Below, one piece after another: positions 9,939 through 18,709 of a stretch of DNA of 64,000 nt (position 1 is its first letter; the number at the start of each line of letters is the position of its first letter). The notes beneath the pieces were generated by a model. The model was not told the origin of the DNA. It made no database searches and saw only the letters and a list, made by a program, of their open reading frames with translations. The position numbers were made by a program, and so were the translations under genes. The stretch lies in assembly GCF_900104555.1 (NCBI RefSeq), contig NZ_FNJU01000002.1:62001-126000 (forward strand). The letters are read 5' to 3'. Source of the DNA: Litchfieldia salsa. Lineage in GTDB: Bacteria > Bacillota > Bacilli > Bacillales > Bacillaceae_L.

Positions 9939-9957
9939 GTTTTTTCCCCCAAGTTTC

Positions 9958-11157
9958 TTATTTTAGATTTTTAATTCGTTCTCTCTGGCTAATAATGTCT
10001 GTTACTCTCACTCCAAAGTTCTCGTCAATAACAACAACTTCTCCCTTAGCAACAAGTTTATTGTTAACTAGTACATCAACAGGTTCACCAGCTAATTTAT
10101 CAAGTTCTATAATAGATCCAGATGATAATTCTAGAATTTCTTTGATAGAACGCTTAGTTCTACCTAATTCTACAGTTACCTGTAATGAAATATCTAAAAG
10201 CATATCAAGATTATTTGCTTCTGCTTCTTGTAATTTTGTAGGCGCAAATGATGAAAAAGCAGCCGGCTGAATATTGGTTGGTTCTGAAAAGCCACCTCTA
10301 TGACCACCTAAATGCTGTGGTGTATTTTGATGTACTTGATTGAACTCTTGATGTTGAGATTGAGACGGCATCTGGTAATGGTCAACTGTAGAAGGTGGAG
10401 TAGGAGTAGGTTTCTCCGCTACCACTGGTTCTTCATATAAAGTTGCAGATGCTTCTGCATGACCTCCACCTGGATTTAATAGTTCATTTACTAAATTCTT
10501 AGCAAAATCAATCGGAGTTAACTGCATGATACTCGAATCAATCAAATCTCCAATCTTTAGCCTAAAGGAGATCTTAGCTAGAATTTCTTCCCCAGGCAAG
10601 GTATCTGAACTCTTTGCATCATCGATATCAAGTAAATCAACCCCTGGAGGAGATATGTCTATTTTTTTACTAAAGACTGTTGACATTGAAGTTGCAGCAG
10701 ATCCCATCATTTGGTTCATTGCTTCTTGAACAGCACTTATTTGAATTTCATTTAGTAAATCAGCAGGATTTCTACCGTCTCCACCTAACATTAAGTCGGC
10801 AATAATCGCTGCATCACTTTGTTTAATGACAAGCAAATTTGCACCTGAAAATCCTTCTGTATAACTTACACTAATAGCGACGTACGGATGTGGAAATTCC
10901 TCCGAGAGCTCACTCTTTTCCAATACACTAACTGTAGGTGTTGTGATTTCAACCTTTTGGTTTAATAAAGTAGAGAGTGCTGTTGCAGAACTTCCAAAAG
11001 AAATATTCCCAATTTCCCCTAAAGCATCCTGTTCTATTGACGTTAAATAAGTATCAACAGAGGGGGAGGAATTCCCTGCTTTTGGTTCATTGTTGTCTTC
11101 GGAATTCGTTCCATTTAATAAAGCATCGATTTCATCTTGTGATAGCATATTAGTCAT
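9958..11157 (-). CDS. fliY: Flagellar motor switch phosphatase FliY
   Basis: FliY is a C-ring component that also dephosphorylates CheY-P. Domains in order: an N-terminal CheY-binding peptide (SQDEIDALLNG), a CheC-like phosphatase region with two ExxN sites (GEIGNISFG and QEAMNQMMG), a Gln/His/Pro-rich linker at about 245-310, and a C-terminal SpoA/FliN domain. I chose the ATG at 11157 (399 aa) because a GGGGGG ribosome site lies about 9 nt upstream and it overlaps the fliM stop by 8 nt. A longer reading frame to 11202 lacks family support. Confidence 0.95.
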   Translation of the reverse strand: MTNMLSQDEIDALLNGTNSEDNNEPKAGNSSPSVDTYLTSIEQDALGEIGNISFGSSATALSTLLNQKVEITTPTVSVLEKSELSEEFPHPYVAISVSYTEGFSGANLLVIKQSDAAIIADLMLGGDGRNPADLLNEIQISAVQEAMNQMMGSAATSMSTVFSKKIDISPPGVDLLDIDDAKSSDTLPGEEILAKISFRLKIGDLIDSSIMQLTPIDFAKNLVNELLNPGGGHAEASATLYEEPVVAEKPTPTPPSTVDHYQMPSQSQHQEFNQVHQNTPQHLGGHRGGFSEPTNIQPAAFSSFAPTKLQEAEANNLDMLLDISLQVTVELGRTKRSIKEILELSSGSIIELDKLAGEPVDVLVNNKLVAKGEVVVIDENFGVRVTDIISQRERIKNLK

Positions 11158-12148
11158 TAATTTCATCCCCCCTCTTGTACTGATCCAGTATCTGCACCGC
11201 AAGCTTTCTGTTCATTTTACCTGCTTGTCCATAAAACTTCGGTTCATTTTCAACCTTAATGATTAACGGAGACTCAATTAATTGATCTAGTTGAATAACA
11301 TCCCCTATTGAAAGTTGCATAAATTCACTAATGGTAATGTTAGATTCTCCCAGTTCTGCCGTAATCATTAAATCAGCATGTTTTATCTTTTTCTCAATTT
11401 CAACGATTTCTTTTATATTCTTTTCCTTTGTTTTCGACTGCATCCAGTAATGAGCAGAAAGCTTAGGGATAATTGGTTCTAGTACGATATGTGGAATACA
11501 GATATTAATCATTCCACTCGTTTCACCTATTTGAGTATTCAACGAAATTACTACTACAGTTTCATTTGGAGACACCATTTGTAAAAACTGTGGATTTACT
11601 TCAAAGTCCGATAAAATAGGATCGATATCAACCACATTACTCCATGCTTCTCTCAAACTTTCAAATGCTTTCTCAAACATATTAGACATTAACTTAGTTT
11701 CAATTTCAGTTAAAGAATCGACCTTATTTGAGCCACCGCCTCGTCCACCTAACATACGATCCATCATGGAATAAGCGATGTTTGGGTTTACCTCGACTAA
11801 AATCCGCCCGTCTAATGGTGGTAATTCAAACACATTTAAAATGGTCATTTTAGGAATAGAACGAATAAACTCCTCGTAAGGAATTTGATCGGCGGACGCA
11901 ACAGTTATTTGCGTAAGTGTCCTTAATTGTGCTGAAAAATAAGTAGTTAATAATCGAGCAAAGTTTTCATGAATTCTTGTTAAGCTTCTAACCTGATCCT
12001 TAGAAAATCTTAAAGCTCGTTTAAAATCATAAACTTTTACTTTCTTTTCTGTTTCTTCTTTCTTTAATTCATCTGCATCCATTTCTCCAGTAGATAATGC
12101 CGACAATAGTGCATCTATTTCATTTTGTGATAAAACCTCTCCGGACAT
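11150..12148 (-). CDS. fliM: Flagellar motor switch protein FliM
   Basis: FliM forms the middle of the cytoplasmic C-ring and binds CheY-P. The 332-aa protein has the N-terminal CheY-binding motif SQNEIDALLSAL, a central CheC-like domain without phosphatase residues (LGGRGGGS loop near 135), and a C-terminal SpoA domain near 255-325. It sits between fliL and fliY. Length is normal for the family. Confidence 0.97.
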   Translation of the reverse strand: MSGEVLSQNEIDALLSALSTGEMDADELKKEETEKKVKVYDFKRALRFSKDQVRSLTRIHENFARLLTTYFSAQLRTLTQITVASADQIPYEEFIRSIPKMTILNVFELPPLDGRILVEVNPNIAYSMMDRMLGGRGGGSNKVDSLTEIETKLMSNMFEKAFESLREAWSNVVDIDPILSDFEVNPQFLQMVSPNETVVVISLNTQIGETSGMINICIPHIVLEPIIPKLSAHYWMQSKTKEKNIKEIVEIEKKIKHADLMITAELGESNITISEFMQLSIGDVIQLDQLIESPLIIKVENEPKFYGQAGKMNRKLAVQILDQYKRGDEIND

Positions 12149-12194
12149 ATGATGTCACCTCCCATTCACCTTATAATGTTCTTTTTGTTAGATA

Positions 12195-12620
12195 TTATTG
12201 AGGAAGAAAGGAGGTTGCATACACTTTTACAACTTTACCTTCTTGCATTAGTTCATTAATACGTACTTCTAATTTAGATTCGAGAGACGCAATTCCCTCT
12301 TCACCTTTGAATTCTTCGGACTTCATATCGGAAAGTTCTTTTATAATTAGATTTTTTACTTGAAATTGTCTCTTTTCTAATTCTTCCTTAGCTTTTTCAT
12401 TATCTGTTTGTATGTTGAAAGAAATTCTTAAATAATCATTGCTTAATAATTTAGTTGTGATCTCTGGTACTTCTACTGTTGAAGCTATTACTTCATCGAT
12501 TGTTGGTTCCTTAGGTTTCTCATCACCTGTAAACTTTGTAAATACAATAAACGCAGTTGCACCAATGAGTGTGATAGCACCTATAATTATAAACATAATT
12601 GTAATTAACTTACTCTTCAA
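12195..12620 (-). CDS. fliL: Flagellar basal body protein FliL
   Basis: FliL is a single-pass membrane protein that associates with the basal body and stators. I chose the TTG at 12620, giving 141 aa ([10 protein letters not shown]), because GGAGG lies about 9 nt upstream and the length then fits the Bacillus family. A TTG at 12653 would overlap swrD by 44 nt and lacks family support. There is one transmembrane helix at about 4-28, then an extracytoplasmic domain. The start overlaps the swrD stop by 11 nt. Confidence 0.9.
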   Translation of the reverse strand: MKSKLITIMFIIIGAITLIGATAFIVFTKFTGDEKPKEPTIDEVIASTVEVPEITTKLLSNDYLRISFNIQTDNEKAKEELEKRQFQVKNLIIKELSDMKSEEFKGEEGIASLESKLEVRINELMQEGKVVKVYATSFLPQ

Positions 12621-12834
12621 AGTAATCTTCCTCCAAGTGTTTATGAGGTCCAAGAATTTGAATGCTGCGATAGAAATTTACAACACTGAGCATAACATCT
12701 CTTTCAGACTCTCGCACTACGAATTTCTTTCCATTTGTTAAAGTAATGGTTGTATCCGGAAAAGATTCAATTTGTTCAATATATAAAGCATTAAGAATAA
12801 AGTTTTTTCCGTTTAAACGAGTTAGAGTAACCAT
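12610..12834 (-). CDS. swrD: FlbD family protein SwrD (swarming motility)
   Basis: The 74-aa product matches the FlbD/YlzI (SwrD) family: [19 protein letters not shown] followed by [17 protein letters not shown]. In B. subtilis SwrD raises flagellar motor power and is needed for swarming. The ATG at 12834 is the only plausible start because an in-frame TAG lies 9 nt upstream. No ribosome site is adjacent to it (the upstream bases are CCCAGAAAAAA). A strong AAGGGAGGT lies 55-63 nt upstream, across a hairpin; see the separate entry. Confidence 0.93.
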   Translation of the reverse strand: MVTLTRLNGKNFILNALYIEQIESFPDTTITLTNGKKFVVRESERDVMLSVVNFYRSIQILGPHKHLEEDYFEE

Positions 12835-12897
12835 TTTTTTCTGGGACTATTCAAGAACAGACATATACCTTTATTAATGAACAGTCCCACCTCCCTT
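12832..12897 (-). promoter_or_regulatory. SD-hairpin-start arrangement for swrD
   Basis: On the transcript, AAGGGAGGT (12889-12897) is followed at once by the stem arm GGGACUGUUCA (12878-12888), a 24-nt loop, the partner arm UGAAUAGUCCC (12843-12853), then AGAAAAAA and the swrD AUG. All 11 positions can pair, one as G-U. Folding would place the SD about 8 nt from the start codon. The pairing is read directly; the translational role is inference. Confidence 0.6.
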
Positions 12898-12902
12898 ACT
12901 AT

Positions 12903-13865
12903 TTATCGTTTAAGATTAACAAGTTCCTGAAGTATTTCATCAGATGTTGTAATGATTTTTGTATTAGATTGAAACCCACGTTGAGATACAATCATTTCTG
13001 TGAATTCTTCAGATAAGTCAACATTTGACATTTCCAATGCACCAGAAACAATTGAACCTGTACCATTTGTTCCCGCTACTTGTAATTCGTTAATTTGAAT
13101 CCCTTGTACACCATCTCTATCTAGAGTTCCTGAGTTACCAGTTGATCTATATAGGTTAGCACCAAGCTTTTCTAGCCCACCTACATTTGCAAAATTCGCC
13201 AACTTAATTTGGCCAGCCATTTTCAATTCTCCACCTTCATTTACAAATGATACCTTACCATCTGGGCTGATACTAAAACTCTTAGCAGTCATGGGAATTT
13301 GGATAAGACCCGCATCAGCACTGATGTTTTCTGTCCATGTTGAAGGTGTAGCCCCAGCAGGTGTCTTTTCACCTGTTTGTCCAATTAAATAAAGACCTTC
13401 AGCAGTTACTAAATATCCATCTTGATCCATGTAGAAGTTTCCTGCACGTGTGTAATTTAATTCAATTGCATCATCAATATTTCCTGTTATCTTGTTATCT
13501 CCTGCTCCAGCATTTGTATCGTTATTAACCAAAGCCGGATCTTTAATGGAACCTACTGCGAAGAACCCATCACCCGCCACTGTTAAATCAAGCATCCTTG
13601 AAGTTGTTTGTGTTGATCCGCCTGTATGAATCGTATCAATTGCTGAAATTGATGAACCTAGTCCAATTTGTTTCGCATTAATACCACCTCTTGTTTCAGT
13701 TGCCTGTGTTGCTCCTGCTACTTGCTGGCTCATTAGGTCTTGAAACGTTACTCTACTTTTCTTGAATCCAAAAGTATTTACATTAGCAATATTGTTTCCA
13801 ATTACATCTAATTTTGATTGAAAATTTTTCATTCCACTTATTCCTGAATATAACGAACGTAACAT
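12903..13865 (-). CDS. flgE: Flagellar hook protein FlgE
   Basis: This is the hook subunit, annotated flgG in early Bacillus work. The 320-aa protein has the N-terminal rod/hook motif LRSLYSGISG and NNIANVNTFGFKKSR, and a C-terminal D0 helix ending SNTKIITTSDEILQELVNL. The ATG at 13865 has GAGGAGAG upstream. It is longer than the B. subtilis hook protein (about 264 aa); the extra residues fall in the middle, around 100-190, where exposed hook domains vary. It follows fliK, flgD and the TIGR02530-type gene. Confidence 0.95.
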   Translation of the reverse strand: MLRSLYSGISGMKNFQSKLDVIGNNIANVNTFGFKKSRVTFQDLMSQQVAGATQATETRGGINAKQIGLGSSISAIDTIHTGGSTQTTSRMLDLTVAGDGFFAVGSIKDPALVNNDTNAGAGDNKITGNIDDAIELNYTRAGNFYMDQDGYLVTAEGLYLIGQTGEKTPAGATPSTWTENISADAGLIQIPMTAKSFSISPDGKVSFVNEGGELKMAGQIKLANFANVGGLEKLGANLYRSTGNSGTLDRDGVQGIQINELQVAGTNGTGSIVSGALEMSNVDLSEEFTEMIVSQRGFQSNTKIITTSDEILQELVNLKR

Positions 13866-13949
13866 GTAAACTCTCCTCTTTATTTGTAGTTTAGCTGTAT
13901 CTATCAATCAACAACTATTGTCGGCCCCCACTGTGGTCCAGCCGTATTT

Positions 13950-14336
13950 CTAATCTAAAATGATCGTGCCGTTAATATTAGTAAAGATTTGCGCTTTTGC
14001 TTCTGATCGATCCATCGCAGTAATAACCGTATTATTTTTTGCATTAATAATTAGCGCAGCACCATTGGTTAGGACCAAACTATCGTTTATTCCCTTCGCT
14101 CTTGCATCATTCATTAATTCACTGATTCTATTCCATTCACTTGATTTAAGGGATATATTTCTTTCATCAAGTCTTTTTTGAGCATGTTTACTCACCTTTA
14201 GTGATGGTACACTTGCATTTTTTAAAATATCTTGAAATCGCTCAGCACTTGTTATATTTTCTTTTACATTGCTTTTTGAATTTTTTTGGACCATTGATAA
14301 AGGGTGTGTTTTATATACATTTATTCGATTATTCAT
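13950..14336 (-). CDS. Flagellar operon protein of TIGR02530 type, function unknown
   Basis: The 128-aa product resembles the flagellar operon protein family (TIGR02530) found between flgD and flgE in many Bacillales. The conserved core is visible as SKHAQKRLDERNI, a helix ending ARAKGINDSLVLTNGAALIIN, and a C-terminal TVITAMDRSEA motif. No signal peptide or membrane helix is seen. The position between the hook cap and hook genes suggests a role in hook assembly, but I know of no tested function. It ends 84 nt before flgE and begins 8 nt after flgD. Confidence 0.85.
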   Translation of the reverse strand: MNNRINVYKTHPLSMVQKNSKSNVKENITSAERFQDILKNASVPSLKVSKHAQKRLDERNISLKSSEWNRISELMNDARAKGINDSLVLTNGAALIINAKNNTVITAMDRSEAKAQIFTNINGTIILD

Positions 14337-14344
14337 CGAGAAAC

Positions 14345-14776
14345 CTAAACTGTTTCGGACTGTTGGCTTACCTTTGTAATTACATTGGATGAAATTGTCT
14401 TTCCATCCTGTAATTCTAAGATAAACTCTTGACCATTTTGTGAAACTGACTTCACAATCCCTTTGTTAACTGTCCCGTTTTCAGTGTTCCATTCAACCTG
14501 TTTTCCTATTAGTTCACTATATTTAACTAATGAATCGTACGGATTTTTAGATAAATATTTCTCTAACAAAGATGACATATTTGTCATTTGCTCTAATGAT
14601 GAAAAATTCGCCATTTGTGAGATAAACTCTTTGTCCTCCATCGGTTTCATCGGATCTTGATTCTGTAATTGAACCATCAGGATCTTTAAGAATTCATCTT
14701 TTCCAAGAGTCTTTGCACCTGTTGTGGTTGCTCGTTTTTCCGATAAATATAGGGATGAATCTATAGTGTTAGTCAT
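14345..14776 (-). CDS. flgD: Flagellar hook-capping protein FlgD
   Basis: FlgD caps the growing hook and guides FlgE polymerisation. The 143-aa protein has the conserved segment LGKDEFLKILMVQLQNQDP followed by MKPMEDKEFISQMANFSSLEQM. It is short compared with enterobacterial FlgD (about 230 aa) because it lacks the C-terminal Ig/FnIII-like domains; only a small beta domain follows. This short form is usual in Bacillus (formerly YlxG). Confidence 0.95.
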   Translation of the reverse strand: MTNTIDSSLYLSEKRATTTGAKTLGKDEFLKILMVQLQNQDPMKPMEDKEFISQMANFSSLEQMTNMSSLLEKYLSKNPYDSLVKYSELIGKQVEWNTENGTVNKGIVKSVSQNGQEFILELQDGKTISSNVITKVSQQSETV

Positions 14777-14787
14777 ATAAATTTCTC

Positions 14788-16329
14788 CTAAACTTGCAAA
14801 TTGACTATCTCCTCCAGCAAGCCACTAAAAGTATCCTCTTCTTCAATTGAATCAGATTCATTCTTTCTTGCTGTGTCATTTTGCTGATCTTTATTTGATT
14901 GTTCTGCGTCCTTCATTAAATCGCTGTATTGTTCTTGTGAGTACATTTCTAGTTTGTCAACACTTATATTTTGAGCAGACAAGAGCGCTCTAAGTTGTGT
15001 AATATTTGATTCAAGTAATTCTCTTGCTGAATTTGAAGCAGTTATTATTTTAGCTGTAAACTCGCCATTTATTTGAGATAATTTAACAATCACTGATCCT
15101 AAATGGTCTGGCTTAAACTTTATAACCATTTGCGAATGACCATTTCCTCCTGCTCGAAACTTCCCTGCACTTACGATTTCATAAAACTGTTGAATAAATT
15201 CAGATCTTGCCTGTGACTGATTTAAACTCTGACCTTGTCCAACATGAATGACGAATTGCTCTAGTTTTGACATTGTTGTACTTTCAATGCCTGTTATAGG
15301 CTTTAAAACATCTAAATCATTTATCTTAATATTCAGAGTCTCAGTTGCATCAGATAACATTAACAGAAGTGCTTTCTGATCTATTGACTTATTTAATTCC
15401 GGTTTAATACCTGAAACTGGTAATTGTTGAGCAAGAAAATTCTCAAGTTCAGCTAATTCTATGCTTGTTGAATTAGTCTGTGTAGAATCGGTTATGATTT
15501 TTCGAATCATTTGATTAAGGTAGTGATTTGCCGTTCCTTTATCAAGATTTGTATGTGATATTTCTTCAGCTACGTTTGCAACTAATTGTTTTAACTTAGA
15601 AATATGACTCTCAAATTGTTGTTGCTTTAGTTCATTCTGTAGGAGTTGCTGCTCTTCAAGAGTAACCATTTGATATATTTTCATATTGCTAATGTTATTC
15701 AACTTAGATGTTTCCTTTGATTCTGCATTTCTGGTAATCTTTGGAAACTGTTTGTTAATATCACTTAACAAAGTAGAAAACTTATCATGTGTAACATCAA
15801 ATTTAACCCCAAATGTGTCTGAAATAATCTGTTGTAATTCGATAAAGGCATTTTCACTAAGTTCTATCTTATCTCCATTTGTTTCACTCTGAACAAATGA
15901 AGCAATCATGGCTAATAAATCTTCAGAGTTTAATAAAGAATCGTTGTCTGCAATATCTCCAAATTCTCCATTTAGCACCATTTCAATTTTACTTGCTAGA
16001 TCATCAGACAATTGGCTTAGAAGTTCTGTGATTTCTGGATTTTGACTATTTTCTTCAGTCTTAACCTCTGTAATACCGTATAAGAAATTCTTATATTGAT
16101 CTTTTACCTCTTTAGGTACTAGGACTTCTATTGAACTAGAGTTCAATGGCTTTTCACTTTTAGATAAATTTTTTGGTGAGGCATCTAGTCTATTATTCTC
16201 AAAACCATTCCTTAACATTTCAGTAAAACCACTTTTAGCTTTATTACTTTGAGTCGGCTTTAAGGACTGACCTGTATTACTAGTAGATATTCCATTTTTA
16301 AATGAAATCAAACCGTTCAGCTCCTTCAC
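14788..16329 (-). CDS. fliK: Flagellar hook-length control protein FliK
   Basis: FliK is the exported molecular ruler that signals FlhB to switch substrates when the hook is complete. The 513-aa product has a long, poorly conserved, Gln/Ser/Asn-rich N-terminal region and a recognisable C-terminal domain at about 385-470 (KFKPDHLGSVIVKLSQ, then SARELLESNITQLRALL). The acidic tail ends EEDTFSGLLEEIV. Family assignment rests on the C-terminal domain and on its position between motE and flgD. Confidence 0.92.
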   Translation of the reverse strand: MKELNGLISFKNGISTSNTGQSLKPTQSNKAKSGFTEMLRNGFENNRLDASPKNLSKSEKPLNSSSIEVLVPKEVKDQYKNFLYGITEVKTEENSQNPEITELLSQLSDDLASKIEMVLNGEFGDIADNDSLLNSEDLLAMIASFVQSETNGDKIELSENAFIELQQIISDTFGVKFDVTHDKFSTLLSDINKQFPKITRNAESKETSKLNNISNMKIYQMVTLEEQQLLQNELKQQQFESHISKLKQLVANVAEEISHTNLDKGTANHYLNQMIRKIITDSTQTNSTSIELAELENFLAQQLPVSGIKPELNKSIDQKALLLMLSDATETLNIKINDLDVLKPITGIESTTMSKLEQFVIHVGQGQSLNQSQARSEFIQQFYEIVSAGKFRAGGNGHSQMVIKFKPDHLGSVIVKLSQINGEFTAKIITASNSARELLESNITQLRALLSAQNISVDKLEMYSQEQYSDLMKDAEQSNKDQQNDTARKNESDSIEEEDTFSGLLEEIVNLQV

Positions 16330-16349
16330 CTCCCTTCAAAATCTGTAGA

Positions 16350-16931
16350 CTACTCGGCTAGTAGTTTTGTTATTCTAGCTGCATCCTCAGGAGTCATTTT
16401 TTCAAGGATAGCTGCCAATTTATCTGTTTTTATAGAAGAAAGAATTTTCTTTGCTTCAATATCATCTAAATTGGGTATGATTAATGCGGCTTTTTTTGCC
16501 GTCATCATCTCATAGAGCTTTGTCATTTCTTCATCAGTTTTACTTTGACTTAACTGCTCTTGTTTTGTTTCTGCAAGATCAAATTTTAGCTTCTTTAATT
16601 CTTGATTTAATGTTGTGAGTTCACTATCTTTCGTTGCGATTATTCCCTCTAGCTCTAAAATAGCTTCTTCTTTTTCTTCAAGCTTTGAATTCAAGTTATC
16701 AATATTTTTATTTAATCGTTCTTCAATTATTTGTTGCTCTTTCTCACTTTCATCTGTTATTAGTGATGAAATTCCAGGTATTCTTTGACCTATTTCTGTC
16801 GCATGACTTAGTACATTAATCCCAGCAACTTGCATTAATACAAGTGATAAGATTACTGTAAAAAGGATTGGAATAAGAATAAGAAAGAAGAACGATTGTA
16901 TTTTGCTATATCCTTTATCTACCGCTTCCAT
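16350..16931 (-). CDS. ylxF: MotE-like flagellar protein YlxF (MgtE N-domain)
   Basis: The 193-aa product has an N-terminal cytoplasmic stub, one transmembrane helix at about 12-34, a long coiled coil of Glu/Lys/Leu heptads (about 60-125), and a C-terminal domain like the MgtE N-terminal superfamily (KKILSSIKTDKLAAILEKM, PEDAARITKLL). In related bacteria this protein, MotE, acts as a chaperone for a motor component. It lies between fliJ and fliK, the position of ylxF in B. subtilis. Confidence 0.85.
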   Translation of the reverse strand: MEAVDKGYSKIQSFFFLILIPILFTVILSLVLMQVAGINVLSHATEIGQRIPGISSLITDESEKEQQIIEERLNKNIDNLNSKLEEKEEAILELEGIIATKDSELTTLNQELKKLKFDLAETKQEQLSQSKTDEEMTKLYEMMTAKKAALIIPNLDDIEAKKILSSIKTDKLAAILEKMTPEDAARITKLLAE

Positions 16932-16940
16932 AACATCACC

Positions 16941-17390
16941 CTAATTACCACGATTTATATACTGCTGAATGGATATTTCGTCCAGGAATTTAGTCTCAAA
17001 TACTTGAATTGAATCTAGGAATGCTTTGTGTCTCTTCTCTTGTATCGTTTCATACTTTTTGACTTCTATGTTTTTTTCCAATAGCTTTTCTTGCACATAC
17101 TGCATTTTATTACGTGCTTTCATTACAAGCTTTTGATAGTAAGAAATTGTATGATCAAGATTTGTTATAAAGCTCTGTTGATGGCGCATTTCATAAATTG
17201 ATAAACCCAGTGACAATTTCTGCTGTTGTTCAAACTCTAAGTCTTCTTTTTTCTTCATAAATGTATATAATTGTTCAGCAACTGTTTCAAAATCTGATAC
17301 AGAACTTTGATACTCTGCTAAAATCTGATTTTTTTCACTCTCTTTAATCTTAATAAGTTTTTGAAAATTACTTTGACCATTCATCCCCAT
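16941..17390 (-). CDS. fliJ: Flagellar export chaperone FliJ
   Basis: FliJ is the cytoplasmic stalk-like protein that inserts into the FliI hexamer and contacts FlhA. The 149-aa sequence is almost wholly alpha-helical coiled coil, with no Pro-rich or beta regions. The first ATG (17388-17390) overlaps the fliI stop by one base (TAATG), and a second ATG lies 6 nt downstream; AAGGGTG could serve either. Weak sequence conservation is normal; position after fliI supports the call. Confidence 0.9.
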   Translation of the reverse strand: MGMNGQSNFQKLIKIKESEKNQILAEYQSSVSDFETVAEQLYTFMKKKEDLEFEQQQKLSLGLSIYEMRHQQSFITNLDHTISYYQKLVMKARNKMQYVQEKLLEKNIEVKKYETIQEKRHKAFLDSIQVFETKFLDEISIQQYINRGN

Positions 17391-18706
17391 TATTCACCCT
17401 TCTCAACTAAACGAAATAAGGTATTTACACTATCTTCTCGGGTTATTTTTTCAGAAGTAGCTTGCTTTAAGAACGATATAATGTTTGGATAATACCTTAT
17501 CGCCTCATCGATTTCACGTGAAGATCCCCGCTTATATGCACCAATATTAATTAAATCTTCGGCATTCATATAAGTTGATAATATCCCGCGAAGCTTTTCT
17601 GCATAGATTCGATGCTCATCAGAGACTATTCCGTTCATTACTCGACTTACACTCTTCAGAACATTAATTGCAGGATATTGACCTTTATTTGCTAAATTTC
17701 GCTCAAGGACATAATGCCCATCTAAAATCCCACGAACCGTATCTGCTATTGGCTCATTCATATCATCACCATCAACCAATACCGTATAAAAGGCTGTAAT
17801 TGATCCTACTTGATTTGTCCCAGTTCTTTCTAAAAGTCGAGGTAAGATGGCAAACACACTAGGTGTATAACCCTTTGTAGTCGGTGGTTCACCAATTGCA
17901 AGTCCAATTTCCCTTTGAGCCATTGCAATTCTCGTGACTGAATCCATCATAAACATGACGTTCAGCCCTTTATCACGAAAATATTCTGCAATAGCAGTGG
18001 CAGTATAGGCAGCTTTAATTCTCATTAGGGCAGGTTGATCTGATGTTGCAACAACAACAATTGAGTTTTTTAGACCTTCTTCACCCAAATCATTTTCGAT
18101 AAATTCACGTACTTCTCTCCCACGTTCTCCTACCAAAGCTATTACATTTATATCAGCGGTTGTATTTCTTGCAATCATACCCATCAATGTACTTTTCCCC
18201 ACACCACTACCTGCAAAAATACCTACGCGCTGGCCTTTACCTACTGTTAATAGGCTATCTATCATCCTTACACCAATTTCAATTGGTTCCTCTATAGGAG
18301 GTCTTAGCATTGGGTTGGGAGGATCTTGTTCAGTCGGTGCATTTGTTAACCCTTTTGGTAACGAGCTCCCATCAAGTGGTAGCCCTAATGAATCAAGGAC
18401 ACTCCCTATTAAACCTGGACCCACTTTAATTTCGAGAGGCTTACCTGTAGCTTCAACAATACTACCTGGCGAAATATCTTTTATATTAGTAAAAGGCATT
18501 AAAAGAACAGTTTCTTCTTTAAATCCAACAACCTCTGCATGGATTTTTCTTTTCTTGTTTGGTCCAATGAAAATGTAGCATAAGTCTCCTATGGAGCATT
18601 CAGGACCTATGGACTCAATCATTAACCCTACAACTTTGCTGACTTTACCGTATCTTTTAAATGGATCAATAAATGTTATTTCATCCAGAAGTGACTGTAC
18701 CTTCAA
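17390..18706 (-). CDS. fliI: Flagellum-specific ATPase FliI
   Basis: FliI is the hexameric ATPase of the flagellar export apparatus, related to F1 beta subunits. The 438-aa protein has Walker A AGSGVGKS at 165-172, the F1-type signatures VGERGREVREF and MFMMDSVTRIAMAQREIGL, and the conserved PSVFAILPRLLERTG segment. It lies between fliH, its regulator, and fliJ, forming the ATPase complex genes in order. Confidence 0.97.
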   Translation of the reverse strand: MKVQSLLDEITFIDPFKRYGKVSKVVGLMIESIGPECSIGDLCYIFIGPNKKRKIHAEVVGFKEETVLLMPFTNIKDISPGSIVEATGKPLEIKVGPGLIGSVLDSLGLPLDGSSLPKGLTNAPTEQDPPNPMLRPPIEEPIEIGVRMIDSLLTVGKGQRVGIFAGSGVGKSTLMGMIARNTTADINVIALVGERGREVREFIENDLGEEGLKNSIVVVATSDQPALMRIKAAYTATAIAEYFRDKGLNVMFMMDSVTRIAMAQREIGLAIGEPPTTKGYTPSVFAILPRLLERTGTNQVGSITAFYTVLVDGDDMNEPIADTVRGILDGHYVLERNLANKGQYPAINVLKSVSRVMNGIVSDEHRIYAEKLRGILSTYMNAEDLINIGAYKRGSSREIDEAIRYYPNIISFLKQATSEKITREDSVNTLFRLVEKGE

Positions 18707-18709
18707 TTT

